A stretch of 64,000 nt of DNA from DATGPD01 sp041398565 (GTDB lineage: Bacteria > Planctomycetota > UBA1135 > UBA2386): the NCBI GenBank assembly GCA_041398565.1, contig JAWKUN010000006.1, forward strand, positions 682,001 through 746,000, given 5' to 3'. Below, in pieces: positions 42,306-51,315 of this stretch (within the stretch, counting starts at the first letter, position 1; each line of letters starts with the position of its first letter). Made by a program: the position numbers and the translations under genes. The notes under the pieces were generated by a model. It did no database searches and was not told the origin of the DNA. It saw nothing but the letters and a program-made list of their open reading frames with translations.

Positions 42306-42332
42306 TCCGCCCAGCGCCGCGGGCTCTGCGAG

Positions 42333-43481
42333 TCAGAGGATGCGGCGCGCCACCGAACTGGTCAGGGTGACGCCACCAGAGCCGACGGTGACCCCCTGCA
42401 GCGCGACCACCAGCCCGGCCAGGGCCGGATCGCCGGGCACCGGCAGACTCCACGCCGCCAGACCGGCACCATCGAGCACGCCCGTCGCGATCGGCACGCT
42501 GCCGTTCAGGTCGATGGCCAGGCCGCCGTTCAAGAACGCGACGAACACCGGCGCCACCGGCAACGACAGGAGCACGCCGAAGGCCTGGCCCCCGTCGCCG
42601 CGCAACCCGCACGGCGACGCCGCTCCGTGCGTGAGCGCTCCGACGTCCAGCGACGGCACGGTGCGCCGAGTGAACGGGATGGTGGCCTCGACGCTGCCAG
42701 TGATGGCGACCACGGGGTCGACGACCAGCGCACCGCCGCTGCCCCGCACCGCCGGCAGGTTGGTGTCGCCGGTGCTCAGGACGTTGCCACTCATCCCCGT
42801 GACGCCGACGAAGCTGGCGTCGAGCAGCATGGCCGACTCGCCGGGCAGGCTGCCGCCGGCGCGGCCGCCGCCGCGGATGTTGCAGCGGGACAGTCCCAGC
42901 GACGACCGCGTGGCACCGACCGCGACCGTGGCGCCACGCATGCCACCGAAGCCCGAGAACGAGTCGGTGCCGCGCAGGTCGCAGCCTGTGGCCACGATGC
43001 TGGCGTCGACCGCGGTCAGGCGCGCGCTCACCTGGGTCATGGTCACAACCGGCGAACGGGTCACGTACACGCCGAGGGCACAGGTCAGCGACTCGAGGTG
43101 GACGTTGCCGGCACAGTCGACGATGCCGATGCGGGAGCCGAGTCCGCTGAAGAACTCGGTCGGCAGGTTGAACCCGCTCAGCACCACGCGCCGGCCGGCC
43201 GGGATGCCCTGCACGGTCAGCTCGTACGCAAAGAGGTTGAGCGCGAAGTCGACTCCCGTTTCTGCGTGGACGACCAACGGCCGGCGCAGGGTGACTGCGG
43301 GATAGCGTCCGTCTCGGATGTGAATCCGGTCGGCCTCCGGCACCGAGTCGAACGCCAGTTGCAGGTCGGTGTAGTCGGTGCCGGGACGATTCTGGACGTC
43401 GACGATCCACTCACGCGTCTGCGCCGGAGCCGCGAGTGCGATCGAGAGGAGGAAGGGAAGGGTCTTGACGCTCGTTCTCAT
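42333..43481 (-). CDS. secreted beta-helix protein with C-terminal sorting-like domain
   Basis: 382 residues. Signal peptide RTSVKTLPFLLSIALAAPAQ. The first mature segment 'DYTDLQLAFDSVPEADRIHIRDGRYPAV' is the opening strand of a right-handed parallel beta-helix. Repetitive 'SRIGIVDCAGNVHLESLTCALGVYVTRS' and 'DASIVATGCDLRGT' steps follow. The last 100 residues ('GDGGQAFGVLLSLPVAPVFV') resemble the C-terminal domain of the other secreted proteins. ATG 43481 has GGAGAG at the right distance. It converges with the LamG gene. Confidence 0.82.
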   Translation of the reverse strand: MRTSVKTLPFLLSIALAAPAQTREWIVDVQNRPGTDYTDLQLAFDSVPEADRIHIRDGRYPAVTLRRPLVVHAETGVDFALNLFAYELTVQGIPAGRRVVLSGFNLPTEFFSGLGSRIGIVDCAGNVHLESLTCALGVYVTRSPVVTMTQVSARLTAVDASIVATGCDLRGTDSFSGFGGMRGATVAVGATRSSLGLSRCNIRGGGRAGGSLPGESAMLLDASFVGVTGMSGNVLSTGDTNLPAVRGSGGALVVDPVVAITGSVEATIPFTRRTVPSLDVGALTHGAASPCGLRGDGGQAFGVLLSLPVAPVFVAFLNGGLAIDLNGSVPIATGVLDGAGLAAWSLPVPGDPALAGLVVALQGVTVGSGGVTLTSSVARRIL

Positions 43482-43825
43482 GTGGTCTCTCCGAGGCGGG
43501 GACGGGAGTCCAGCGGCTGAGACCGTGACGATCCGTCGGCGAAAAAACGCGGCGCGCGCGAGCGTCCTGGCCCACCGGGGACATCCGCGTATGGCCGACC
43601 CTTCTTCCGCCACGCTTCGGCCACGGTCAGACCGAAGCCCTCGCGCCGCGAACCCCACACCACGATGCCGACTCGCCGTTGCGGGCGTTCTTTGTGGAGT
43701 GGACATCCGATGGCAGCAAGTGGATCGGACCAGCGACGAATAGGGATCGGGTCGTCTGCTGCGACCACACCTCCGCCACACGCCTCAGGTCGGGTCTCCG
43801 TCGGCATGAGGCCTATGCTGCCCCG
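43482..43825 (+). other. non-coding interval between divergent genes
   Basis: 344 bp separating the beta-helix gene (left) from the racemase gene (right). It must hold both promoters, but no sigma54, sigma28 or clear -35/-10 match was found. No repeat copy or hairpin of note. Confidence 0.4.
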
Positions 43826-45019
43826 ATGCCCTCCCCGATCCTCGGCATCCTCGCCGGCATGGGACCGCGTTCGACCGCGCCGTTCGTCGACCTGGTGGTC
43901 ACCGAGTGCCAGCGGCAGTACGGTGCGCGCGACGACATCGACTTCCCGCGCATGATGATCTGCTCGCAGCCGGCACCGTTCCGTGCCGATCGCCCGGTCG
44001 ATCACACGGCTCTCGAGAGTGCGATTCGCGCCGGCTTGCAGCAGCTGGAACAGGCCGGCGCGGCCTTCGTCGCCATCGCCTGCAACACGGCACACATCTA
44101 CTACGAGTCACTGTGCCGCTCAGTGCGTATCCCAGTGCTGCACATCGCCGAACTGGCGGTGGCGACGCTGCCGCAGACTTCGCGCCGCATCGCCGTGCTG
44201 GCGGCGCGTGCCACCACGGAGTCGGACATCTACCAATGTCGACTGCGCCGGCACGGAGTCGCCGTGGTCGAGGTCGAGTGGCAGACAGCGATCGACGAAC
44301 TGCTTACCGCGATTCGGGCTGGCGCCGACCCGGGCGAAGTCACGCTACGCTGGCGGAGTCTGGTAGATGCTGCGCGCGCAGCGGGGGCCGACACGATCCT
44401 CGTCGCATGCCTCGACCTGAGCGCCCGGTTGGCGCACGCTCCGGTCGACGTAACTCTGGTCGATGCTGCGCAGGCGCTGGCGTGCGAGGCGGTGCGGCGC
44501 TGGCGTGGTCTCGCGGCTGCAGACTCCACCGAACGGGTGACGCCGAGCGCGGGCGTCGAGCAGCAGTGCGCGGCCCCGGACGTCCATCGCGGCGAGTTCA
44601 CGATCTCGACCGATCCGGCGCGCCTCGATCTCGCCGCGGTGCACGCCTTTCTCGCCAGCTCCTACTGGTCGACCGGCATCCCGGCCACCACCCTCGCGCG
44701 GGCGGCGGCGCAGTCGTTGAGCTTCGGACTGTTCCACCGGGAGCACCAGATCGGCTTCGCCCGCGTGGTGACCGACCGCGCCACGTTCGCTTACCTCTGC
44801 GACGTCTACGTCTTGGACCACTATCGCGGCAGAGGCCTGGGAACGTGGCTGATGCAGACTGTCGTCGCTCACCCAGAGCTGCAAGGACTCCGCCGCTTCG
44901 TGCTGGTCACCCGCGACGCGCATGCCTTGTACACCAGGTTCGGATTCGAGCCGCTGGCCCGCGCCGAGGGCTTCATGGAGATCCACCGGCCCAACGTGTA
45001 CGCGCACGCCACCTCCTGA
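43826..45019 (+). CDS. aspartate/glutamate racemase fused to GNAT acetyltransferase
   Basis: 397 residues. Residues 1-228 form an Asp/Glu/hydantoin racemase domain: 'ILGILAGMGPRSTAPFVD', catalytic Cys86 in 'IACNTAHIYYES' and the second catalytic Cys195 in 'ILVACLDLS'. Residues about 255-397 form a GNAT acetyltransferase whose acetyl-CoA loop is 'YRGRGLGTWLMQ'; 'GFARVVTDRATFAYLCDVYV' is the preceding strand. A linker (STERVTPSAGVEQQCAAPD) joins them. The racemase half should interconvert D- and L-Asp or Glu; the other half may acetylate the product or a related amine. The start ATG at 43826 fits the family N-terminus; longer in-frame starts exist upstream. Confidence 0.87.
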   Translation: MPSPILGILAGMGPRSTAPFVDLVVTECQRQYGARDDIDFPRMMICSQPAPFRADRPVDHTALESAIRAGLQQLEQAGAAFVAIACNTAHIYYESLCRSVRIPVLHIAELAVATLPQTSRRIAVLAARATTESDIYQCRLRRHGVAVVEVEWQTAIDELLTAIRAGADPGEVTLRWRSLVDAARAAGADTILVACLDLSARLAHAPVDVTLVDAAQALACEAVRRWRGLAAADSTERVTPSAGVEQQCAAPDVHRGEFTISTDPARLDLAAVHAFLASSYWSTGIPATTLARAAAQSLSFGLFHREHQIGFARVVTDRATFAYLCDVYVLDHYRGRGLGTWLMQTVVAHPELQGLRRFVLVTRDAHALYTRFGFEPLARAEGFMEIHRPNVYAHATS

Positions 45020-45295
45020 TGCGAGCCGTCGAGTGGGTGGGTGCGAGAACAGCACGATTCGCTTGCGGTTCGGGGCGATCTCGGGGGGGGCCTGGTGGCC
45101 AGCGGCCGCGCGGTGTCCGGTAGTCGTGTGCAGGTGAGAAGGGCGAAGCCGCGCACGGACGCGTTCGATGTCCGTGCGTGGGTGAAGGGCGACGACGCAG
45201 CCCCAGCCGCCGTTTTTTCGTGAGACGCGAGTGTCGGCTTCGGGAACTACCCAAGCCCCCATGGCCATGGCAGATCTCCCGGACCGATACATCCC

Positions 45296-47782
45296 GTGAC
45301 CCCCCTCTCTTCCCTACGCGCGTCTCTCCCCCTCGTCCTCACGATGGCTGTCTGCGCGCCGCCATCGCGACTTGCAGGTCAGTGCGGCAACGCTTGGCGG
45401 CCGGGCTTCGGCATCCCGGGCACGAACGGCGACATCTACTGCACGACGACATGGGATCCCGACGGTCCCGGCCCCGCGACGCCGGTGGTCGTGGTGGGCG
45501 GCAGGTTCGAGTACGCCGGCATCACCGAGGCGCAGGGAATCGCGACCTTCGATCCGCTGACAGGCAACTGGACGCCCCTGCCGGGGTTCTCGGTCGAGTT
45601 CGGGGCGGTGCGATCTCTGGCGGTCTTGCCCAACGGCGATCTGCTGGCGGGGGGTGACTACGGGGGTCCCGTCGCCCGCCTCGCTCGATGGACCGGCACG
45701 AGCTGGGTGCCCGTGGGATCGGGCCCGGCGAACAGTGTGCTCGCCATGATCGTCCTTCCCAACGGCGACCTGATCGCCGGTGGAGGCACTGGGACGCCGA
45801 CGGGATTCGTGCAACGTTGGGATGGCTCCACGTGGACGTCGCTCGGCTCGGGTTTCGATCACCAAGTGTGGAGTCTGACTGCTCTGGCCAACGGCGACAT
45901 CGTGGCCGGCGGCAGGTTCACGACGGCTGGCGGCGTCGCCGCGAGCCGCATCGCGCGCTGGGACGGCTCGACTTGGTCGCCCTATGGCGCCGGGACGAGC
46001 GGTTCCGTGTACGCCCTGGCAGCGCGGCCCAACGGCGACCTGGTTGCCGGCGGCCTGTTCACCACGGCCGGGGGCGTGCCCGCCGCCAGCATCGCGCGGT
46101 GGGACGGTTCGTCATGGTCGGCGCTCGGGGCCGGCTGCAATTCGACCGTCATCCAGGTGCAGAACCTGCCCAGCGGCGACCTGCTGGCTTGCGGCAGCTT
46201 CACGACCGCCGGAGGTCTCACGGTCAATGGTATTGCGCAATGGAACGGAACGACCTGGTCGCCAATGGGTCCCGGATTCGATGCCGCGGTCTACTCGGTC
46301 GCGTTGCTCGCGAACGGCGATTTCGTCGCCGGCGGCACGTTCACGGGGATCGGTTCACCCGCTGTTGACAGCGCGTTGCGGATGGCCCGTTGGAGTGGCT
46401 CCTCCTGGTCTGCTCTCGGCTCGGGTATGAGCGGCCGCGTCGCCGCGATGGCGCCGCTCCCTGACGGCAACTACGTCGCTGGAGGCGAGTTCACGACGGC
46501 CGGAACAGGCCCGGCGCGCTTCGTCGCGCGTTGGACCGGCACCGACTGGGTGGCTCTCGGCGACCCCGGGTTCCAATCGGTTCTGGCCATCACCACCCTG
46601 GCCAACGGCGACATCGTCGCCGGCGGTCTCGGAGGCACGAACATCGCACGATGGACCGGCTCGGCGTGGGCTTCGCTCGGCTCCGGTGTGAACGCCAGAG
46701 TCACGGCGCTCCTGCGTCTTCCCAACGACGACCTCATCGCGGGCGGATACTTCAACATGGCTGGCGGGATGTCCGCCAACTTCGTCGCCCGATGGGACGG
46801 CACGTCTTGGTCGCCGCTCGGTGCCGGACTCAACAACGGCATCAACGCTGCGGTCACTGCACTGGCGCGCATGCCGAACGGCGACATCATCGCCGGCGGC
46901 AGCTTCCAGACCGCCGGCGGCGTGACCGCCACCAACATCGCGCGGTGGGATGGCGCCGCCTGGTCACCCCTCGGCACGGGCACGAGCGGATCGGTTCTGG
47001 CCCTGACCGTGCTACCGAACGGCGATCTCGTGGCCGGCGGCCCATTCAACACGGCCGGCGGTGTCACGGTCCGCAGCGTGGCGCGGTGGGATGGCACGAG
47101 CTGGTCGCCGTTCGGTTCGGGAGTCGGCGGCAGCATCCGCGCCCTTGTCGTGCTTCCAAGCGGCGATCTGCTGGCCGGCGGCCTGCTCAGTTCCATGTCG
47201 CAGGCTCTGTGGCGCTGGGACGGCAGTTCCTGGGCCGTGGTCCAACCGCTCATCGGACTCGTGGGCGCCGCCGTCGAAACCCTGATCGCGCTCGACAACG
47301 GTGACATCGTGGCGGGAGGCGAGATCTACGGCCCCGGGCACGCGCACGTGGCGCACCTCACGACGACGTGTCCCGCGACTGCGAGCGCATACGGGACAGG
47401 CTGCGCCGGGTCGGCCGGAACGCTGGCGCTGAGCGCCGAGGCGCTTCCCTGGGTTGGCGCCACGTTCCGCTCCCGATGCTCCGGAATGGCCGCGAACTCG
47501 ATCGGGGTGAGCCTGCTGGGCCTGACGTCTCCGGGGGTGCCTCTGGCACTCCTTCATCCAGCTGGCGGGCCCGGCTGCGACCTGCTCGCGAGCCTCGACG
47601 TCACCTTGCCCTTGGCCCCGATCAACGGCGACATCCTCACCGAGTTGGCCATCCCTCCGGACCCGGTGTTCGTCGGCGCCGTGATCCGGCACCAGGTGCT
47701 GCAGGTGGAGTTGGATCAGAATCTCAACATCACGCTGCTCACCAGCTCGAACGGGCTGACTCTCGTGTTCGGGTTGTTCTAG
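45296..47782 (+). CDS. secreted repeat beta-propeller protein with C-terminal domain
   Basis: 828 residues, signal peptide (SLPLVLTMAVCAPPSRLAG). The main part is at least 13 repeats of about 45 residues with the pattern 'LPNGDLxAGGxFTTAGG', each followed by 'ARWDGSSWSxLGxG', giving one or two propellers of the delta-60 or Kelch-like type. The C-terminal 130 residues ('YGTGCAGSAGTLALSAEALP', 'GGPGCDLLASLDVTLPLAP') are the recurrent Planctomycetota-type domain. Start is a GTG, chosen because the signal peptide follows at once. Function is unknown; a surface binding protein is plausible. Confidence 0.85.
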   Translation: MTPLSSLRASLPLVLTMAVCAPPSRLAGQCGNAWRPGFGIPGTNGDIYCTTTWDPDGPGPATPVVVVGGRFEYAGITEAQGIATFDPLTGNWTPLPGFSVEFGAVRSLAVLPNGDLLAGGDYGGPVARLARWTGTSWVPVGSGPANSVLAMIVLPNGDLIAGGGTGTPTGFVQRWDGSTWTSLGSGFDHQVWSLTALANGDIVAGGRFTTAGGVAASRIARWDGSTWSPYGAGTSGSVYALAARPNGDLVAGGLFTTAGGVPAASIARWDGSSWSALGAGCNSTVIQVQNLPSGDLLACGSFTTAGGLTVNGIAQWNGTTWSPMGPGFDAAVYSVALLANGDFVAGGTFTGIGSPAVDSALRMARWSGSSWSALGSGMSGRVAAMAPLPDGNYVAGGEFTTAGTGPARFVARWTGTDWVALGDPGFQSVLAITTLANGDIVAGGLGGTNIARWTGSAWASLGSGVNARVTALLRLPNDDLIAGGYFNMAGGMSANFVARWDGTSWSPLGAGLNNGINAAVTALARMPNGDIIAGGSFQTAGGVTATNIARWDGAAWSPLGTGTSGSVLALTVLPNGDLVAGGPFNTAGGVTVRSVARWDGTSWSPFGSGVGGSIRALVVLPSGDLLAGGLLSSMSQALWRWDGSSWAVVQPLIGLVGAAVETLIALDNGDIVAGGEIYGPGHAHVAHLTTTCPATASAYGTGCAGSAGTLALSAEALPWVGATFRSRCSGMAANSIGVSLLGLTSPGVPLALLHPAGGPGCDLLASLDVTLPLAPINGDILTELAIPPDPVFVGAVIRHQVLQVELDQNLNITLLTSSNGLTLVFGLF

Positions 47783-48110
47783 AGGGCCGGCGGATCCGAG
47801 CACCAGGTGCGACCGTCAGAGGCGGCGGGTCAGCGAACGGGCAGGCAACCCGACTCGCTGCGCGTCCTGCCCGGCCGCGATGCAGTTCGTGGCTTGCGGC
47901 GTTGCGTCGAAGCGGCCCCGAGCAGCCGGCGCGCCGGGGGCTCGGCCTCAGTTCGTCGGCGCGACGATTCCCTCGATTCCCGAAACTCTCGGTATCGGCC
48001 GCGCGGCTCACGATCTCGGCGTGCGTTGCGCCCCTCACCTCACGCGCGACCCCGCGACGACCTCCGTCGTGGTGCTGCCGCGAGGTAGAGTTCGTTCCAC
48101 GACTCCGTTC
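47783..48110 (+). other. non-coding interval upstream of sigma-factor fusion gene
   Basis: 328 bp without a convincing ORF. The frame of the downstream gene stays open through part of it, but the composition and lack of a ribosome site argue against coding. No promoter class could be assigned. Confidence 0.4.
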
Positions 48111-51071
48111 GTGACCAAACGATCCGTTCAGACCTCCGGCGGCCCCGCCACCGACACCGCGACCGCTCAGTTCCTGCGCTATCGCGAGACGGGCGAACAG
48201 GCGCTCGTCGAGGCGGCCTTTCTCGCTTGTGCGCCGACGGTTCGTCGGGCTGCGCGTGTGTTGGCCTCTGGGCAAGGCGCCGACGACCTGGTGCAAGAGG
48301 TGTTCGTCGCCGCGCTGCGACGTTCCGCAACGTTCGACGCGCGTGCGCCCTTGCTCGACTGGCTCCTCGGTATCCTCCGCAACCTGTCCCGGCGGGACGT
48401 TCGTCGCATCGTCCGGTGGAAGCGAGCGCTCTCCGGCCGCCTCGAGCTCGGGAGGCCCGAAGCCACGGAGCCGGAGGAAGTGCTCGGGCGCGAGGAATGG
48501 ATGGCGGCAGTTCGCGTCCGGATCGAAGGGCTGGCCGAACCGTATCGCTCAGTCGTGGCACGACATGTCCTGGACGGCCAGCGACCGATCGAGATCGCCC
48601 AGCGTCTCGATCGGCCGGCGAGCACGGTCCGCACGCAGCTGGAACGCGGGCTCCGCACCCTGCGCCAGCGGTTGCCCGCGCCACTCTTGGCCGGGCTGCT
48701 GGCAGTGCAAGCCGCGCGCGCCTCGACGTCGTCGGCTTGGACCACGCTCGCGCGACGCCGCGTCGTCGGGCTGACCGCGTGCCTCGTCGGGGTCGGGCTC
48801 GCATGGGTGGCCTGGGGGGCGTTGCCGCCACCGGTCGCTGCCCCCGATGCGATTCCCCTCTCGCGTCGCGCCGACCCAGAGCCGACATCGCAATCGGTGC
48901 CGCGCGAACGCGAAGGAGCCGTTGCACGCGAGGACGTCCCACCGGAGTCGTCTGCCGTGCGCGTGCGGCTGCACACACCCAACGGCATGGCCGCAGCGGG
49001 CGTGCAAGTCGTTCTCGACCCGACCTTCGAGCCCGGGCTCGCTGTGGTGCGCGCCCAGCATCGCTGGCGCGTGGCACGAACCGATGCGGAGGGCGAGGTC
49101 GCGTTCGTCGGCTTGCGACCAGGACGCATGGCGCTGCGCATCGATGACCAGGCGCCTCTGCACACCTTCGACATGGCCAGGGAGAGTCGGAGCTTCGACT
49201 TCGTCATTCAGCCCTTGGTGCGAGTGCGGGTGACCTGCCTGGACGAGGACGACCGCCCGGTCGAGGCCGCCACTGTGTACTTGAGTTGCCGCGCCGGGAA
49301 CGGGACCGGAGCCGGGTTCCCCGCCGGCCGCACGGACGCACAGGGCGCCACTACCGTGCCGGCATTCGCGCCCAAGGTGTTCCTGTGGGCCACGGCAACG
49401 GGCCACCAGGCCAGTCCGGTGTTCGGCCCGATCCGGAGCCAGGGCGAGGTCGCCGAATCGGCCGCGGCGTTGCGCATGCCGAGGAGCTCGCGACGATTGC
49501 GCGGCGTGGTCGTGGGTCTCGACCACGCACCCGCCGTCGGTGCGCTGGTCGCCGCCTGGAAGCCCAGCGACCCGCACCCGGTGCTGTACGCGAGCACCGG
49601 CGCCGGCGGCCGGTTCGCGATCGAGGGGCTGCCCGAGGGTCCGTGGCAGTTGGCCGCAGCGACGCGCGACTCGGCTTCGCCAGCACTGACGGTGGACTCC
49701 GACACCGGCGCGGTCACATTGCGGCTCGTTCCCGGCGCGACGGTCGAGGGTCACGTGGCGGCAGCAGCCCATTCCCCGCGATCCGATCTGCGAGTCGTCA
49801 CCATGGGTCTCGAGAGCAACGTCTTCCCGGTCCATCCGTTCGAGTCTGCGACTGCCCGCGTCGAGGAAGACGGTGCGTTCCGGGTCAGGGGACTCCTTCC
49901 CGGCGTGCATCTCGTCGGACTGTTCGACCTGACCTCACAGGCGCCGATGGCCTCGCAACGCGTGGTCGCGGAGAACGGTGCCCTCGTGCGCGTCTCGTTC
50001 GCCTACGCGGCCGTCGAACCCTGGCGCGTGCAGGTGCTGGACGGCCAGGGAAAGCCCATCGTGGGTTGTCACGTGGTTGTCCAGAGCGACTTGCAGCTTG
50101 TGCGAGCTAAGCATCGGCAGGAAGCCGACACCGATACCGAGGGCATGACGTACCTCCTGCGGAGGGACACGGCACCGCAAGTTCTGTTCGTCAACCTCCG
50201 TCGTGACGGTCTCGTCGGCGCATTCCCCGTCCTCGTACGCCGCGGCGTGCGCCCCGAACAACGCACGGTGGTCACCCTGCCCGAGGTCGGCGAACCGGGC
50301 AAGCTGCGTGGCACGTTGCCGACGAGCTTGCGACCGCTGGCAGTTCGCGACGGTCTCGTGCTGGAACGCGAGGGTCGTCTGCTCGAGCTGGCGGTCGACG
50401 GCGACGGTGGATTCGCGGCCACGGACCTTCCGGTCGGAACCTATCGCTTGTCCCTCCGCGGCAACGAGGACACCCGTTCCTGGTTCTGCACCCTCGCGCA
50501 CGTCGACATCGGCGCTCCGGCGCAGTTTCACGACCTCGGCGTCGTGCACGATCCCGGCGTCGGCAGCGCCAGCCTCGTGCTGCGTGAGTCCGCTGCAGTG
50601 CACCCGATCTTCGCCATCTTGCGCGAGGCCGGCGGCGAGCGCGTCGAGCAGATCTGGCTGACTCCTGGCCAATCACGCCACAGCACGCTCTTGGCCGGCG
50701 CCTACGTGCTGTCGTACGCGTCCGACACGGGGAATCGCGTCGACCAGACGTTCCTGGTGCGCCCGGGCGCCGAGACCGAGGTGGTGCTCGCTCGTCGTGC
50801 CGGTCGTCCGTGCCGGCTCGAGGTGCACGCCACGGATGCTTGGCCAGAGGTCACACCGTTGCAGGCCACGGTATGCACGGAGTCCGACGCCGACGGGTGG
50901 GACTTCGTGGTGCAGATCGCCGCCGATCGCAGCACGTGGACGGCCGACATCGACCTGCGACCGGGTCGCTACCGCTTCCGTGCGCGCGCCCCGTGGGGGC
51001 CCGAGGCTGGTGGCCCGTTCGTGGTGCGCGAGGGCAGCGACGTCATCGTGCTCCCGTTCCAACTGCGTTGA
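48111..51071 (+). CDS. ECF-type sigma factor fused to transmembrane helix and large extracytoplasmic region
   Basis: 986 residues. The N-terminal 200 residues are an ECF sigma70: region 2 'DDLVQEVFVAALRRSATFD' and 'LLGILRNLSRRDVRRI', region 4 'LAEPYRSVVARHVLDGQRPIEIAQRLDRPASTVRTQL' (two segments). A transmembrane helix follows (about residues 223-240, VVGLTACLVGVGLAWVAWG). The remaining 740 residues are beta-rich carboxypeptidase-regulatory-like modules ('VRVTCLDEDDRPVEAATVYL', 'RGVVVGLDHAPAVGALVAA', 'WRVQVLDGQGKPIVGCHVVV'). So DNA-binding and sensory parts share one chain, with no separate anti-sigma factor visible. GTG 48111 is preferred. Release of the sigma part by proteolysis would be one way to work. 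Confidence 0.88.
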   Translation: MTKRSVQTSGGPATDTATAQFLRYRETGEQALVEAAFLACAPTVRRAARVLASGQGADDLVQEVFVAALRRSATFDARAPLLDWLLGILRNLSRRDVRRIVRWKRALSGRLELGRPEATEPEEVLGREEWMAAVRVRIEGLAEPYRSVVARHVLDGQRPIEIAQRLDRPASTVRTQLERGLRTLRQRLPAPLLAGLLAVQAARASTSSAWTTLARRRVVGLTACLVGVGLAWVAWGALPPPVAAPDAIPLSRRADPEPTSQSVPREREGAVAREDVPPESSAVRVRLHTPNGMAAAGVQVVLDPTFEPGLAVVRAQHRWRVARTDAEGEVAFVGLRPGRMALRIDDQAPLHTFDMARESRSFDFVIQPLVRVRVTCLDEDDRPVEAATVYLSCRAGNGTGAGFPAGRTDAQGATTVPAFAPKVFLWATATGHQASPVFGPIRSQGEVAESAAALRMPRSSRRLRGVVVGLDHAPAVGALVAAWKPSDPHPVLYASTGAGGRFAIEGLPEGPWQLAAATRDSASPALTVDSDTGAVTLRLVPGATVEGHVAAAAHSPRSDLRVVTMGLESNVFPVHPFESATARVEEDGAFRVRGLLPGVHLVGLFDLTSQAPMASQRVVAENGALVRVSFAYAAVEPWRVQVLDGQGKPIVGCHVVVQSDLQLVRAKHRQEADTDTEGMTYLLRRDTAPQVLFVNLRRDGLVGAFPVLVRRGVRPEQRTVVTLPEVGEPGKLRGTLPTSLRPLAVRDGLVLEREGRLLELAVDGDGGFAATDLPVGTYRLSLRGNEDTRSWFCTLAHVDIGAPAQFHDLGVVHDPGVGSASLVLRESAAVHPIFAILREAGGERVEQIWLTPGQSRHSTLLAGAYVLSYASDTGNRVDQTFLVRPGAETEVVLARRAGRPCRLEVHATDAWPEVTPLQATVCTESDADGWDFVVQIAADRSTWTADIDLRPGRYRFRARAPWGPEAGGPFVVREGSDVIVLPFQLR

Positions 51072-51315
51072 AGCGGGCTCGACGGCGGTGCCCGTTCGCG
51101 CGGGCACGACGGGTGGGGCAAGCACGAGCGACACCGGCGCTCGACAAGGTTCGAGTCGATCGGGATTGCAGCCATCGACGCGGCTGCGGCGCGCAGGGAA
51201 ACTCCGTCGAGGTTCGGCGCATGGCTCGCGGCGGGTGAAGTCGCAGGTGACCAGCGTCGACTCTCGACCCTTTCGGGCCGGAGATGCTGTCGCCGATTAG
51301 ACTCTGCGGCAGCGC

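Noticed and set aside
51280..51315. Third sigma28-type promoter (GCCGATTA) before the VWA gene
   Set aside because: The -10 fits partly but there is no TCA(A/G) at the spacing of the other two sites.
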